Notes under the pieces: model-generated
The model's input: the letters and a program-made list of their open reading frames with translations, nothing else
The model's database searches: none
What the model was told of the DNA's origin: nothing
Source of the DNA: Candidatus Yonathbacteria bacterium
Lineage (GTDB): Bacteria > Patescibacteriota > Minisyncoccia > Phycocordibacterales > UBA1550
Assembly: GCA_003489395.1 (NCBI GenBank)
Contig: DNMN01000002.1
Coordinates: 12,336-25,765 of the forward strand
Reading direction: 5' to 3'
Length of the DNA stretch: 13,430 bases
Position numbers and translations under genes: made by a program
Shown here: one piece after another, positions 1 to 6,319 of the stretch
How positions within the stretch are numbered: position 1 is the stretch's first letter
Layout: each line of letters starts with the position of its first letter

Positions 1-25
1 GCTAATTTTTTGTTGCTCTTTGAAT

Positions 26-1345
26 CTAGAACATCCACCATTTCGTCTTTGGAGCACCGCATTCCGATAGAATAAGCTCCTCTCCAGCGTCACATGCTCC
101 ATTACCAATTAATGACACAGGAGCAGTTGGCGCGCATACTCCGGTTGAAAGGTCTTGCCCTCCGGGACAGACACTGCAATACGGAGGATTCAATGCTAGG
201 TTATTGCACGTTAAACTTGGTTCAGACCCACTACATCCACCAACGCAGGGAATACACGATGGCGAAAGAAAAGCGTTCCCTGCTGGACATTGGCTACAGG
301 TTGGTGGATTCAATGCGCCGTTATTGCATATCAGGGATGGCTCAGTTCCGCTACAACCTCCGTTACTACAAGCGACACATGAGGTACCATTGTAGGAATA
401 TGTTGCAGGACACTGGTCACAGGCAGTTGGATTCGTGGCGCCATTGGCGCAAGTAATTGCTGTGTATGTTCCACCAAAATTAATTGTCCCACCTGAAGCA
501 AGTGTAAAACTTTGTGTTGCAGGGGTGGTGTATTCAGGCACATCATTCCAAATGATTGTATAAGTTCCAGGAGGCGAAGCGACTGACTGCGAAGTACCAG
601 AACCAGTGATTGTTTCAGGGCCAGTGATGGTCCAGGAGGATGAAATATTTGAGGAAACATCTACCATACCTGGGTCAACATAGGAAACACTAACAAACCC
701 CGGGGCACCTGCACCTGCACCATTGTCATCCCATTTACCGCCAGCACCAACAGTAATCTGATAAGGTGTACCTGGGACAACTGTGAGTTGTTGTGAGTCA
801 ACAGCACCTGCTCCGCCACCGCCACCAAAACCAACATTACCCGTGCTACTCAAATAACCACTGCCACCACTACCATAACCTTGGCCTGGAGAACCTCTAA
901 ATTTGGTGCCCGAAGTATTAGTCCAGTAAACATTATTAACACCAGAAAGGACATCTCCCCCCGTGCCAAAAAGGCTATTGCCTCCAACACCAGGGCAATT
1001 CGCTGCCCCACCACATATCACACCACTAGTACCGTCAGTACCACCAGCACCACCAGCGGTACCTTTCTGCAGAGCCTTCGCACCATGACCACCGTTCACT
1101 GTCAGAAGACTCCCAAAGGAACTATTACCACCGTCTTTTACGACAATAAAACTGCCACAACATGCACCGCCACCGCCACTCATGCTAACTGAGACACTCG
1201 TCACACCCGCCAGTACTGTAAAAGTATTCGCCACGGTGCCATTTAATGCTGGGTCAGTAAAAGTTTGTACACCAGCAAAAGTAACAGCTGGTAACCCCCC
1301 TAAGAGAACAAGCGCAACAACAATTGTACGAATTATTTTTTTCAT
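26..1345 (-). CDS. Secreted glycine-rich / cysteine-repeat surface protein
   Basis: I recognise no named family over the whole length (439 aa). Residues 1-24 look like a Sec signal peptide: MKK, a hydrophobic core, and likely cleavage after TFA-24. Residues about 40-223 form a glycine-rich domain with GGGG runs near 57-60 and 174-178, opening with a 'FTVLAGVTSVSV' strand like the glycine-rich beta domains of phage fibres and bacterial adhesins. Residues about 228-296 look like a small beta domain (SSWTITGPETITGSG ... GTYTIIW ... FTLASGGTINFGGTY), PEGA-like in feel. Residues 299-407 are about 2.5 cysteine-rich repeats of 40-41 aa. A final NGACDAGEE...C stretch is followed by the tail KTKWWMF. 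The ATG overlaps the stop of the upstream membrane-protein gene by 4 bases (ATGA), so the two are probably translationally coupled. The likely role is in the cell envelope or surface binding. The domain assignments are by eye; secretion is well supported and function is unknown. Confidence 0.85.
   Translation of the reverse strand: MKKIIRTIVVALVLLGGLPAVTFAGVQTFTDPALNGTVANTFTVLAGVTSVSVSMSGGGGACCGSFIVVKDGGNSSFGSLLTVNGGHGAKALQKGTAGGAGGTDGTSGVICGGAANCPGVGGNSLFGTGGDVLSGVNNVYWTNTSGTKFRGSPGQGYGSGGSGYLSSTGNVGFGGGGGAGAVDSQQLTVVPGTPYQITVGAGGKWDDNGAGAGAPGFVSVSYVDPGMVDVSSNISSSWTITGPETITGSGTSQSVASPPGTYTIIWNDVPEYTTPATQSFTLASGGTINFGGTYTAITCANGATNPTACDQCPATYSYNGTSCVACSNGGCSGTEPSLICNNGALNPPTCSQCPAGNAFLSPSCIPCVGGCSGSEPSLTCNNLALNPPYCSVCPGGQDLSTGVCAPTAPVSLIGNGACDAGEELILSECGAPKTKWWMF
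125..451 (-). repeat. Tandem repeats coding for cysteine-rich units
   Basis: The 3' part of the secreted-protein gene repeats at both the DNA and protein level. The word GGATTCAATGC occurs at 186 and 306 (period 120), with a degenerate copy (GGATTC) at 429 (period 123). In protein each unit starts at CxNGATNP/CNNxALNPP and continues with CxxCP, SCxxC, GGCSGxEPSL. The units begin near residues 299, 340 and 380, and the third is partial. The even cysteine pattern suggests disulfide-bonded modules exported to an oxidising compartment (inference). Confidence 0.85.
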
Positions 1346-1836
1346 TTCTTTAATACGCTAATACTCACCTGGGATTTCGAACCAGCAGTTGTGTTGCCAC
1401 TAATCGTCACATTGATATCATTATTCTCCTTTGTTCCATACAAGGAAGATACTTTAGGTCCTTCATATTTCTTAGAAATATTCCAATTTTTCTCTTTCAG
1501 AAAATCAGTATAAAGAGCATAATTTTCTTTCACTGTTTTAGCAGAGAGAAAAACAATAGTGAGTTGTTTTTGCCCTTTGTAATCCAAACTATAACTCTGC
1601 TCAAATTTTATACCCTTTTCTACGGGAATATCTGTTGGGAAATCAGCGGGTTTGTTGATGCCAAATTCTGTTTTTTGAGGTGCTGTAGAAGTTGCTACTT
1701 TTTGTTCTGCTACTGGTACTACCACCTCATCTCCTTTTTGTTTATATATCGCAAAAACGGCAATAGCAATAATTACAACTAAACTAACTCCAATAGTAAT
1801 AATTTTTTTGTGACCTGCTTGCTCTATGTCGTCCAT
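1342..1836 (-). CDS. Single-span membrane-anchored protein with exported domain
   Basis: The longest open frame starts with GTG at 1854. I prefer the ATG at 1836 (164 aa), because a well-formed promoter (-10 at 1850-1845) covers the GTG and transcription should begin at about 1838. The protein has a short charged N-terminus, one transmembrane helix (about residues 12-31 of this form: IITIGVSLVVIIAIAVFAIY), a linker rich in V, T, A and P, and an exported domain of about 110 aa. That domain carries the stretches 'KPADFPTDIPVEKG', 'QLTIVFLSAKTVKENYALY' and 'NDINVTISGNTT', a mixed alpha/beta pattern. I do not recognise a named family. The stop overlaps the start of the secreted repeat protein by 4 bases, so the two are made together; a role in anchoring, displaying or maturing that protein is a guess. 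The gene is AT-rich and has none of the GCGCGC words common in the metabolic genes. Confidence 0.85.
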   Translation of the reverse strand: MDDIEQAGHKKIITIGVSLVVIIAIAVFAIYKQKGDEVVVPVAEQKVATSTAPQKTEFGINKPADFPTDIPVEKGIKFEQSYSLDYKGQKQLTIVFLSAKTVKENYALYTDFLKEKNWNISKKYEGPKVSSLYGTKENNDINVTISGNTTAGSKSQVSISVLKK

Positions 1837-1844
1837 TTGTGTTA

Positions 1845-1874
1845 ATTGTACCACTTACATCTGTTTTCTGTCCA
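1845..1874 (-). promoter_or_regulatory. Promoter of the surface-protein operon, near-leaderless
   Basis: On the minus strand the -35 is TGGACA (1874-1869; 5 of 6 to TTGACA) and the -10 is TACAAT (1850-1845; 5 of 6), separated by 18 bases. TGG directly precedes the -10, giving an extended -10. The predicted start of transcription is about 1838, two bases before the ATG at 1836. This is the best-matching promoter in the window. Confidence 0.7.
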
Positions 1875-1897
1875 CGCAAAACTCTTGAATTTTTTTG

Positions 1898-2143
1898 TTA
1901 CAGCTCTGGTCTCAAAATAGATGTTCCACGTTCAAAGTTTTCTTGAACCCAGGGGATTTTTGCCACTGTTGGCCCAAAAACTCCTAGAGCTATTGTGGCT
2001 ATGATTGCTGAGCCGAGGAAAAATCCTATGCCGTAAATAATGCCTGTCAAAAAGATGCGTTTGATTTCTAGCTGTTTGGCAAGCTTCACATTGAGCGCCT
2101 TTAATTGCTCTATTATCTCATCTCGTTGATTATCTAGTTCCAT
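1898..2143 (-). CDS. Small DUF5665-like membrane protein
   Basis: An 81-aa protein. It has a charged amphipathic N-terminal helix (MELDNQRDEIIEQLKALNVK, residues 1-20), a lysine/arginine-containing segment, one hydrophobic span at about residues 30-56 (FLTGIIYGIGFFLGSAIIATIALGVFG, rich in small residues), and a short tail containing WVQENF. Length and layout match the DUF5665 family of small one-pass membrane proteins common in Patescibacteria; this assignment is from memory of the family. The ATG lies only two bases after the stop of the transketolase C-terminal subunit, so it is the last gene of the carbon-metabolism operon. Nothing in the sequence links it to sugar metabolism. No clear terminator follows; the next transcription signal is the promoter at 1874-1845. 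The function of the family is not known to me. Confidence 0.8.
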   Translation of the reverse strand: MELDNQRDEIIEQLKALNVKLAKQLEIKRIFLTGIIYGIGFFLGSAIIATIALGVFGPTVAKIPWVQENFERGTSILRPEL

Positions 2144-2145
2144 TT

Positions 2146-3129
2146 TTACGAAAGTTTCTTTACTGCAACTTTAATGGAGTCTTTGTCCATTCCATAATGC
2201 TTGATGAGTTCAAGTGGAGTTCCTGATTGCCCAAATAAATCCTGCACACCAATGAACGCCATTTTGGTTGGATGCTCAACTGAGAGGATTTCGGCAACAG
2301 CCGATCCCATACCGCCGGCGACTTGATGCTCCTCCACAGTAACTATTGCGCCACATTCCTTTGCGAGGGCAATTACTGCTGTGCGATCCATTGGCTTCAC
2401 AGTTCCAATATTTAAAACGATAGTTCCAGTTCCTTCTGCCTCAAGTTCTTTTCCTGCCATAATCGCATTGTACACGAGCGAGCCACAAGCAATTATGCCA
2501 ACTTTTGGATTTGCAGAACGAAAAAATTCTTGCGCTTTGCCAATTTCAAACGGCGTGTCTTCTGTTGTGATGATTGGAGTTTTTTCACGCGCGAGACGAA
2601 TGTATGTTGGAGAATTTGTTTTTGCCATTGCGAGAGTCGCCTTCTTTGCTTCAATACTATCGCACGGAGTAACAACAACCATGTTTGGCATCACGCGTGT
2701 GATAGCAATATCCTCAATAGCTTGATGTGTACCACCGTCTGGACCCACAGAAACGCCTGCATGCGAGCCGGCAATTTTCACCGGGCGGTCATTGTAACAA
2801 ATGTTTGTGCGAATTTGCTCCCAGCTTCTGCCTGGAGAAAACATTGCGTACGAAGAAACAAAAGGAATCTTCCCCATCGCTGCCATCCCGCTCGCCACTG
2901 ATGCCGACGACTGCTCCATAATACCCATTTCAAAAAATCGCTTTGGGAATTCCTTTGCAAATGCGTCCATCTTTGTGGACTCGGTAAGGTCGCAACACAT
3001 AGCCACAACACGCTCGTCCGCGCGCCCCGCAAGCACAAGCCCCTCTCCAAAGCCCGCGCGAATCGGCGCTTGCTCTACATCTGTATCAAAAAGTTTTGGG
3101 TTAAGTGGTACTGTCATAATTTTATTCAT
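2146..3129 (-). CDS. Transketolase, C-terminal subunit
   Basis: A 327-aa subunit with the pyrimidine-binding and C-terminal domains of transketolase, which moves two-carbon ketol units between sugar phosphates with thiamine diphosphate. The proton-relay glutamate is E72 in 'GIMEQ'. The phosphate/substrate-site histidines fall in 'SHAGVSVGPDGGTHQAIED' (H123, H135). The C-terminal domain starts near residue 195 and contains 'GTVKPMD' and 'VTVEEHQVAGGMGSAVAE'. Split transketolases of this size are established in archaea and several bacterial lineages including CPR. The start codon overlaps the end of the N-terminal subunit gene by 8 bases, implying coupled 1:1 synthesis of the two halves. A second ATG (residue 5, at 3117) just downstream of that gene's stop is an alternative start. 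A 1-deoxyxylulose-5-phosphate synthase half is less likely, given the adjacent rpe and rpiB. Confidence 0.95.
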   Translation of the reverse strand: MNKIMTVPLNPKLFDTDVEQAPIRAGFGEGLVLAGRADERVVAMCCDLTESTKMDAFAKEFPKRFFEMGIMEQSSASVASGMAAMGKIPFVSSYAMFSPGRSWEQIRTNICYNDRPVKIAGSHAGVSVGPDGGTHQAIEDIAITRVMPNMVVVTPCDSIEAKKATLAMAKTNSPTYIRLAREKTPIITTEDTPFEIGKAQEFFRSANPKVGIIACGSLVYNAIMAGKELEAEGTGTIVLNIGTVKPMDRTAVIALAKECGAIVTVEEHQVAGGMGSAVAEILSVEHPTKMAFIGVQDLFGQSGTPLELIKHYGMDKDSIKVAVKKLS

Positions 3130-3991
3130 GCTCGCTCGCTATCTGCCCGCCTAGCGTGCGGAGCTCTGCAAGGGCGTTTGCTCCTTGCTCTTGGTTTGGT
3201 GGATTGCCGTGCCATTTGTAATCATTCTCAAACATCTCCACACCTTTGCCTGGAATCGTATGCGCGATAATCACCGACGGCTTTTCAAAAATCGCGCGCG
3301 CTTCATCCACAGCGTCCACAATCGCTTCCATATTGTGACCATCAATTTCTAACACGTGCCAGCCAAATGCTCTCCACTTGTCCGAAAGCGGTTCAAGAGG
3401 CATCACATTTTCCGTGAAGCCGTCTATCTGAATATTATTACGGTCTACAATAGCAACAAGGTTGTGAAGTTTTTCACGACCCGCGAGCATCATTGCCTCC
3501 CAAATTTGCCCTTCGTTCAATTCTCCATCACCCAAGAAACAGTAAACAGTTCTGTTTGAATTTTGCCCTCGGTCAAGGCGGTCTGCAAGCGCCATTCCCA
3601 CAGCCTGCGAAAGACCTTGCCCGAGTGGCCCAGAACTCGTTTCAAGCATCGGCAAATATTCACGATGTGGATGCCCCTGCAAGCGCGTGCCAAACTTGCG
3701 AAGTGTTTTTAATTCTTCTACAGGGAAATATCCTGCGTGCGCCATAGTAGCGTATAGCACGGGACAAATGTGACCGTTTGAAAGCACCACTCGGTCGCGT
3801 TCTTCCCATGTGGGATTCTTTGGGTCATGTTTGAGAATATGAAAATAGAACGCTGTGAAAATATCCGTCATACCGAGAGGCCCCGCTGTGTGCCCCGACT
3901 TTGCTTCCACAAGCGCCTCAATAATAGACTTGCGAATCTCAAGAGCTTTTTCTTCGAGGAGCTTTATTTTGTCGTCGTGGAGGTGAGTCAT
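3122..3991 (-). CDS. Transketolase, N-terminal subunit
   Basis: A 289-aa thiamine-diphosphate-binding half of transketolase. The cofactor motif is clear: GDGELNEG at 154-161 followed by NN at 185-186 in 'DRNNIQIDG' binds Mg and the diphosphate. Substrate-channel histidines are visible in 'KSGHTAGPLGMTD' (H34), 'SNGHICPVLY' (H74) and 'LQGHPHREYLP'. The 'SSGPLGQGLSQAVGMAL' segment is typical of the family, as is H263 in 'WHGNPP' near the end. It must pair with the downstream subunit, whose gene overlaps this one. The ATG at 3991 has no Shine-Dalgarno sequence. A 79-base gap with AT-rich repeats separates it from the upstream epimerase gene, the only sizeable gap in the operon, so an additional internal promoter or processing site is possible. 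Confidence 0.95.
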   Translation of the reverse strand: MTHLHDDKIKLLEEKALEIRKSIIEALVEAKSGHTAGPLGMTDIFTAFYFHILKHDPKNPTWEERDRVVLSNGHICPVLYATMAHAGYFPVEELKTLRKFGTRLQGHPHREYLPMLETSSGPLGQGLSQAVGMALADRLDRGQNSNRTVYCFLGDGELNEGQIWEAMMLAGREKLHNLVAIVDRNNIQIDGFTENVMPLEPLSDKWRAFGWHVLEIDGHNMEAIVDAVDEARAIFEKPSVIIAHTIPGKGVEMFENDYKWHGNPPNQEQGANALAELRTLGGQIASEHE

Positions 3992-4012
3992 TGAAATACA
4001 GTTAATGGTCCG

Positions 4013-4065
4013 TAGTTGATAGTTGATAGAGTTTGCTAATAACTAGAAACTATAAACTAATAACT
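4013..4065. repeat. AT-rich intergenic repeats before the transketolase genes
   Basis: The rpe-transketolase gap holds a tandem 7-mer TAGTTGA TAGTTGA TAGA (4013-4029) and AACTATAAACTAATAACT (4048-4065). The latter is the exact reverse complement of the 18-mer at 10103-10120 upstream of obg. The shared core is TTAGTTTATAGT. The match is visible by direct reading; the function is unknown. Confidence 0.75.
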
Positions 4066-4070
4066 TCCCC

Positions 4071-4742
4071 TTATTGTACTAGATTTTTCATTTGTGCGAT
4101 AGCCTGTGTGAAGTCATCAGCTTCAAGAATTGCTGATCCAGCCACGAGGCGTGTTGCTCCTGCGTCAACGAGGCTTCGTGCAGTGTCCATATTTACAGAG
4201 CCATCAATACTAATTGGCAATTCAGAATATTTCGCGCGGAGCGCGCGCACATTTTCAAGCACACGCTCGTCAAACTCCTCACCTTGAAATCCGATGCGCG
4301 CGATCCCCATGCACTGCACAAAATCAATCCTATCTATGTAAGGCTCAATCGCTGAAAGAGGTGTCGTTGTGTTTATGGCAAGACCAAGCTCAATCAAACC
4401 AACAGGTACCGACGCGCGAATTTTTTCAAAATCAACCATTGATTCCACGTGCACAATAATCCTTCTCGCGCCTGCGCTCACCCACTTTGGTACCGCAAGC
4501 TCGGGGTTCTCTATCATCAAGTCCGTTTCAAAATCAATTTCTTCCCATCTCGGCATCCCCTCTTCTTCGGCAACGATTGCGTCAAAATGAGCATCGCGCG
4601 GATACGGCCATGTGCGCGCAGGGACAAACTTTCCATCCATAATGTCCAACTGCACAAACGGCACAACTCCAACAAAAAGACTCATCTTTTCATCCAAGTC
4701 TTCGTAGTCCTTTGGCATTATTGCGGGAATAATTTCTACCAT
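4071..4742 (-). CDS. rpe: Ribulose-phosphate 3-epimerase-like protein, altered metal site
   Basis: A 223-aa TIM-barrel protein resembling Rpe, which interconverts ribulose 5-phosphate and xylulose 5-phosphate. Family landmarks are present: 'IIPAIMP' at strand 1, 'LDIMDGKFVP' (catalytic Asp D33), 'DLMIENP', 'IIVHVES', 'GLAINTTTP', 'ISIDGSVN' (second catalytic Asp D180) and 'GATRLVAGSAI' (phosphate loop). Key residues differ from canonical Rpe: the serine of PSIL is Ala7; the first metal-ligand histidine (HxDxMDG) is Gln31; the second (HLM) is Asp74; and the NPGFGGQ loop reads IARIGFQGEEF. Both acid/base aspartates survive, so epimerase activity is plausible, but metal use is uncertain. Neighbours rpiB (two bases upstream) and the transketolase subunits support a pentose-phosphate role. 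A related phosphosugar epimerase (allulose-6-phosphate type) cannot be excluded. Confidence 0.8.
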   Translation of the reverse strand: MVEIIPAIMPKDYEDLDEKMSLFVGVVPFVQLDIMDGKFVPARTWPYPRDAHFDAIVAEEEGMPRWEEIDFETDLMIENPELAVPKWVSAGARRIIVHVESMVDFEKIRASVPVGLIELGLAINTTTPLSAIEPYIDRIDFVQCMGIARIGFQGEEFDERVLENVRALRAKYSELPISIDGSVNMDTARSLVDAGATRLVAGSAILEADDFTQAIAQMKNLVQ

Positions 4743-4744
4743 AA

Positions 4745-5185
4745 TTATTTATCTAACTTTTGAATTCTTCTAACATGACGCTCGTCCCCGCTAAATGGCG
4801 TTTCCAGCCACACACGCACAACCTCGCGCGCTTCGTCCTCATCCACAAAACGCGCGCCGAGAGAAAGTATGTTTGCATCATTGTGCTCGCGCGAAAGCAC
4901 GGCAACATCAAACGGCCCGCCGTAGTATACAGCGGCGCGCGCGCCCTTCACCCTGTTTGCGCACATCGCTTCCCCTTGTCCAGAACCTCCGAGAATAATC
5001 CCTCGAGATTCTTTATCTTTAGCCACCGCCTCCGCAACTGGTCGGATAAAATCTGGATAGTCATCTAGCGCCTCAAACTTATGCGCTCCAAAATCCTCCA
5101 CATCATGTCCATGCGCGCGCAAAAAAGGCACGAGGTTCTCCTTGAGCTCAAACCCTGCATGGTCGGTACCAATGTAAATTTTCAT
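4745..5185 (-). CDS. rpiB: Ribose-5-phosphate isomerase B
   Basis: A 146-aa RpiB/LacAB-family isomerase converting ribose 5-phosphate and ribulose 5-phosphate. It starts 'MKIYIGTDHAGFELK' with the conserved D8/H9 pair. The phosphate/active-site loop is 'GGSGQGEAMCANRVKGARAA' (66-85). The position held by the catalytic Cys in E. coli-type RpiB (CGTG) is Gly66, and Glu72 sits where Mycobacterium tuberculosis RpiB has its catalytic glutamate (GGSGNGE). The enzyme therefore belongs to the glutamate-dependent subtype (established distinction; the match is read by eye). 'SREHNDANILSLGAR' (98-112) and the C-terminal 'HVRRIQKL' complete the family pattern. Length is normal. The gene begins 10 bases after the GAPDH stop and ends two bases before rpe, with no Shine-Dalgarno sequence and an AT-rich leader. 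Confidence 0.95.
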   Translation of the reverse strand: MKIYIGTDHAGFELKENLVPFLRAHGHDVEDFGAHKFEALDDYPDFIRPVAEAVAKDKESRGIILGGSGQGEAMCANRVKGARAAVYYGGPFDVAVLSREHNDANILSLGARFVDEDEAREVVRVWLETPFSGDERHVRRIQKLDK

Positions 5186-5195
5186 AATTTATAAA

Positions 5196-6230
5196 TTATA
5201 GAAAGCTTGCAACTTTAACTACGTGCTGTACGAGTGTATTCGTGTATCCCATTTCGTTGTCATACCACGCCATTACTTTTACGAGGTTGCCGTCTACTAC
5301 GCGCGTGAGGTCAAGGTCTGCGATAGAACCATAAAGCTCCCCCACAATGTCAGAGGACACAATAGGCTCCTCGCTCACTTTAAAAATCCCAGCCCAGCGA
5401 GGGTCGCGCGCCGCATCGCGAAGAATTTGATTCACCTCTTCAACAGTCGTATTTCTCTTTGCGATAAATGTTACATCTGCAATAGAGCCCGCGATTACTG
5501 GTACGCGAATTGAAATGCCATCAAACTTTCCTTTCAAGTCCTTCACCACCTCTGTAACAGAGATTGCCGCGCCTGTTGAAGCAGGTACCATGTTTGCGGC
5601 ACCCGCGCGACCACCACGAAGGTCTTTGCCTCCAGGACCATCCACAATTTTCTGAGTACCCGTGTATGCGTGCGTGGTGTTCAAAATCGCTTTTTCAATA
5701 CCAATAGTCTCGTTCAAAATACAAACCACAGGGCTTGCTGCATTTGTAGTACAGGAAGCATTTGAAGAAATCTGCGCGCCTTGAAGTTCCTTGTCGTTAA
5801 TGCCCATGAGTGCCGTAACACAAGTAACTGTGGGAACATCCTCGCCTTTCATTGGCGCTGTCACCACGACACGCTTTGCTCCTTGTGTAAGATGAATGTT
5901 TGATTTTTCTGGGCTCGTAAAAAACCCTGTTGATTCAACCACGATATCAATATTGTATTTTGCCCACGGGAGATTTGTAGGCTCTTTTTCTTGTACGAGA
6001 TTTACTTTTTCACCTCCCACAATAAATCCAGGCTCATCGCCACCAACCACCTCCACATCAAAATCTGCTTTGCCGTATGCTGTGTCGTATTTCAAAAGGT
6101 ACGCCATATTTGATGGGTCACCGAGGTCATTCACCACCACAATCTCAAGCTCTGGGCGTGTGCGCGCCAATTTATAAAAAGCGCGTCCAATGCGCCCAAA
6201 CCCGTTAATCGCTACTTGTACTTTTGCCAT
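5196..6230 (-). CDS. gap: Glyceraldehyde-3-phosphate dehydrogenase, type I
   Basis: A 344-aa phosphorylating GAPDH that oxidises glyceraldehyde 3-phosphate to 1,3-bisphosphoglycerate with NAD(P). The N-terminal dinucleotide motif is NGFGRIGR (9-16), and D35 follows the second strand. The catalytic cysteine is C160 in 'SNASCTTN' and its partner histidine is H187 in 'HAYTGTQ'. The substrate loop 'GGRAGAANMVPASTGAA' and the C-terminal 'MAWYDNEMGYTNTLVQHV' are family signatures. The cofactor-selecting region reads VDGPGGKDL rather than the usual LDLPHKDL, so NAD versus NADP preference is unclear. It is the first gene of the operon: a terminator lies just upstream (6288-6314) and a candidate promoter at 6278-6270. 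Its grouping with pentose-phosphate genes suggests that transketolase-derived triose feeds directly into lower glycolysis. Confidence 0.97.
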   Translation of the reverse strand: MAKVQVAINGFGRIGRAFYKLARTRPELEIVVVNDLGDPSNMAYLLKYDTAYGKADFDVEVVGGDEPGFIVGGEKVNLVQEKEPTNLPWAKYNIDIVVESTGFFTSPEKSNIHLTQGAKRVVVTAPMKGEDVPTVTCVTALMGINDKELQGAQISSNASCTTNAASPVVCILNETIGIEKAILNTTHAYTGTQKIVDGPGGKDLRGGRAGAANMVPASTGAAISVTEVVKDLKGKFDGISIRVPVIAGSIADVTFIAKRNTTVEEVNQILRDAARDPRWAGIFKVSEEPIVSSDIVGELYGSIADLDLTRVVDGNLVKVMAWYDNEMGYTNTLVQHVVKVASFL

Positions 6231-6269
6231 GGTTCTATGTGGTGGTTAAATTATTAAAACTATTCTGAT

Positions 6270-6278
6270 ATTTTAGCA
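6270..6278 (-). promoter_or_regulatory. Candidate extended -10 promoter of the gap operon
   Basis: On the minus strand TGC-TAAAAT (6278-6270) matches an extended -10 (5 of 6) and lies in the AT-rich gap between the terminator and the GAPDH start, predicting a leader of about 33 bases. No good -35 is present at 17-18 bases. Position after a terminator supports a promoter here; the exact element is tentative. Confidence 0.4.
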
Positions 6279-6287
6279 TACAGAACT

Positions 6288-6314
6288 AAAAAGGCACGTA
6301 TTTCGTGCCTTTTT
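6288..6314. terminator. Bidirectional intrinsic terminator after gatB
   Basis: A perfect inverted repeat AAAAAGGCACG / CGTGCCTTTTT (11 bp, loop TATTT) has a GC-rich 6-bp core, and reads into a T run on both strands. It lies 5 bases past the gatB stop and 57 bases before the GAPDH start, so it ends the hicB-hicA-gatB transcript and isolates the gap operon. Confidence 0.9.
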
Positions 6315-6319
6315 ATACT

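Noticed and set aside
881..1192. Plus-strand open frame of 103 codons rich in Thr
   Set aside because: It is the complement of the glycine-rich repeats (GGT/GGA codons give Thr/Ser-rich antisense). It has no start context and overlaps a well-supported secreted protein.
2530..2901. Plus-strand open frame of 123 codons inside the transketolase gene
   Set aside because: The composition (many Cys, His, Asn) is that of an antisense shadow; the minus-strand frame is a clear transketolase subunit.
4073..4080. TAGTACAAT on the minus strand at the end of rpe as a promoter for the transketolase genes
   Set aside because: It falls within the last codons of rpe (CTA GTA CAA TAA), has no -35, and lies about 80 bases from the start; chance is a sufficient explanation.
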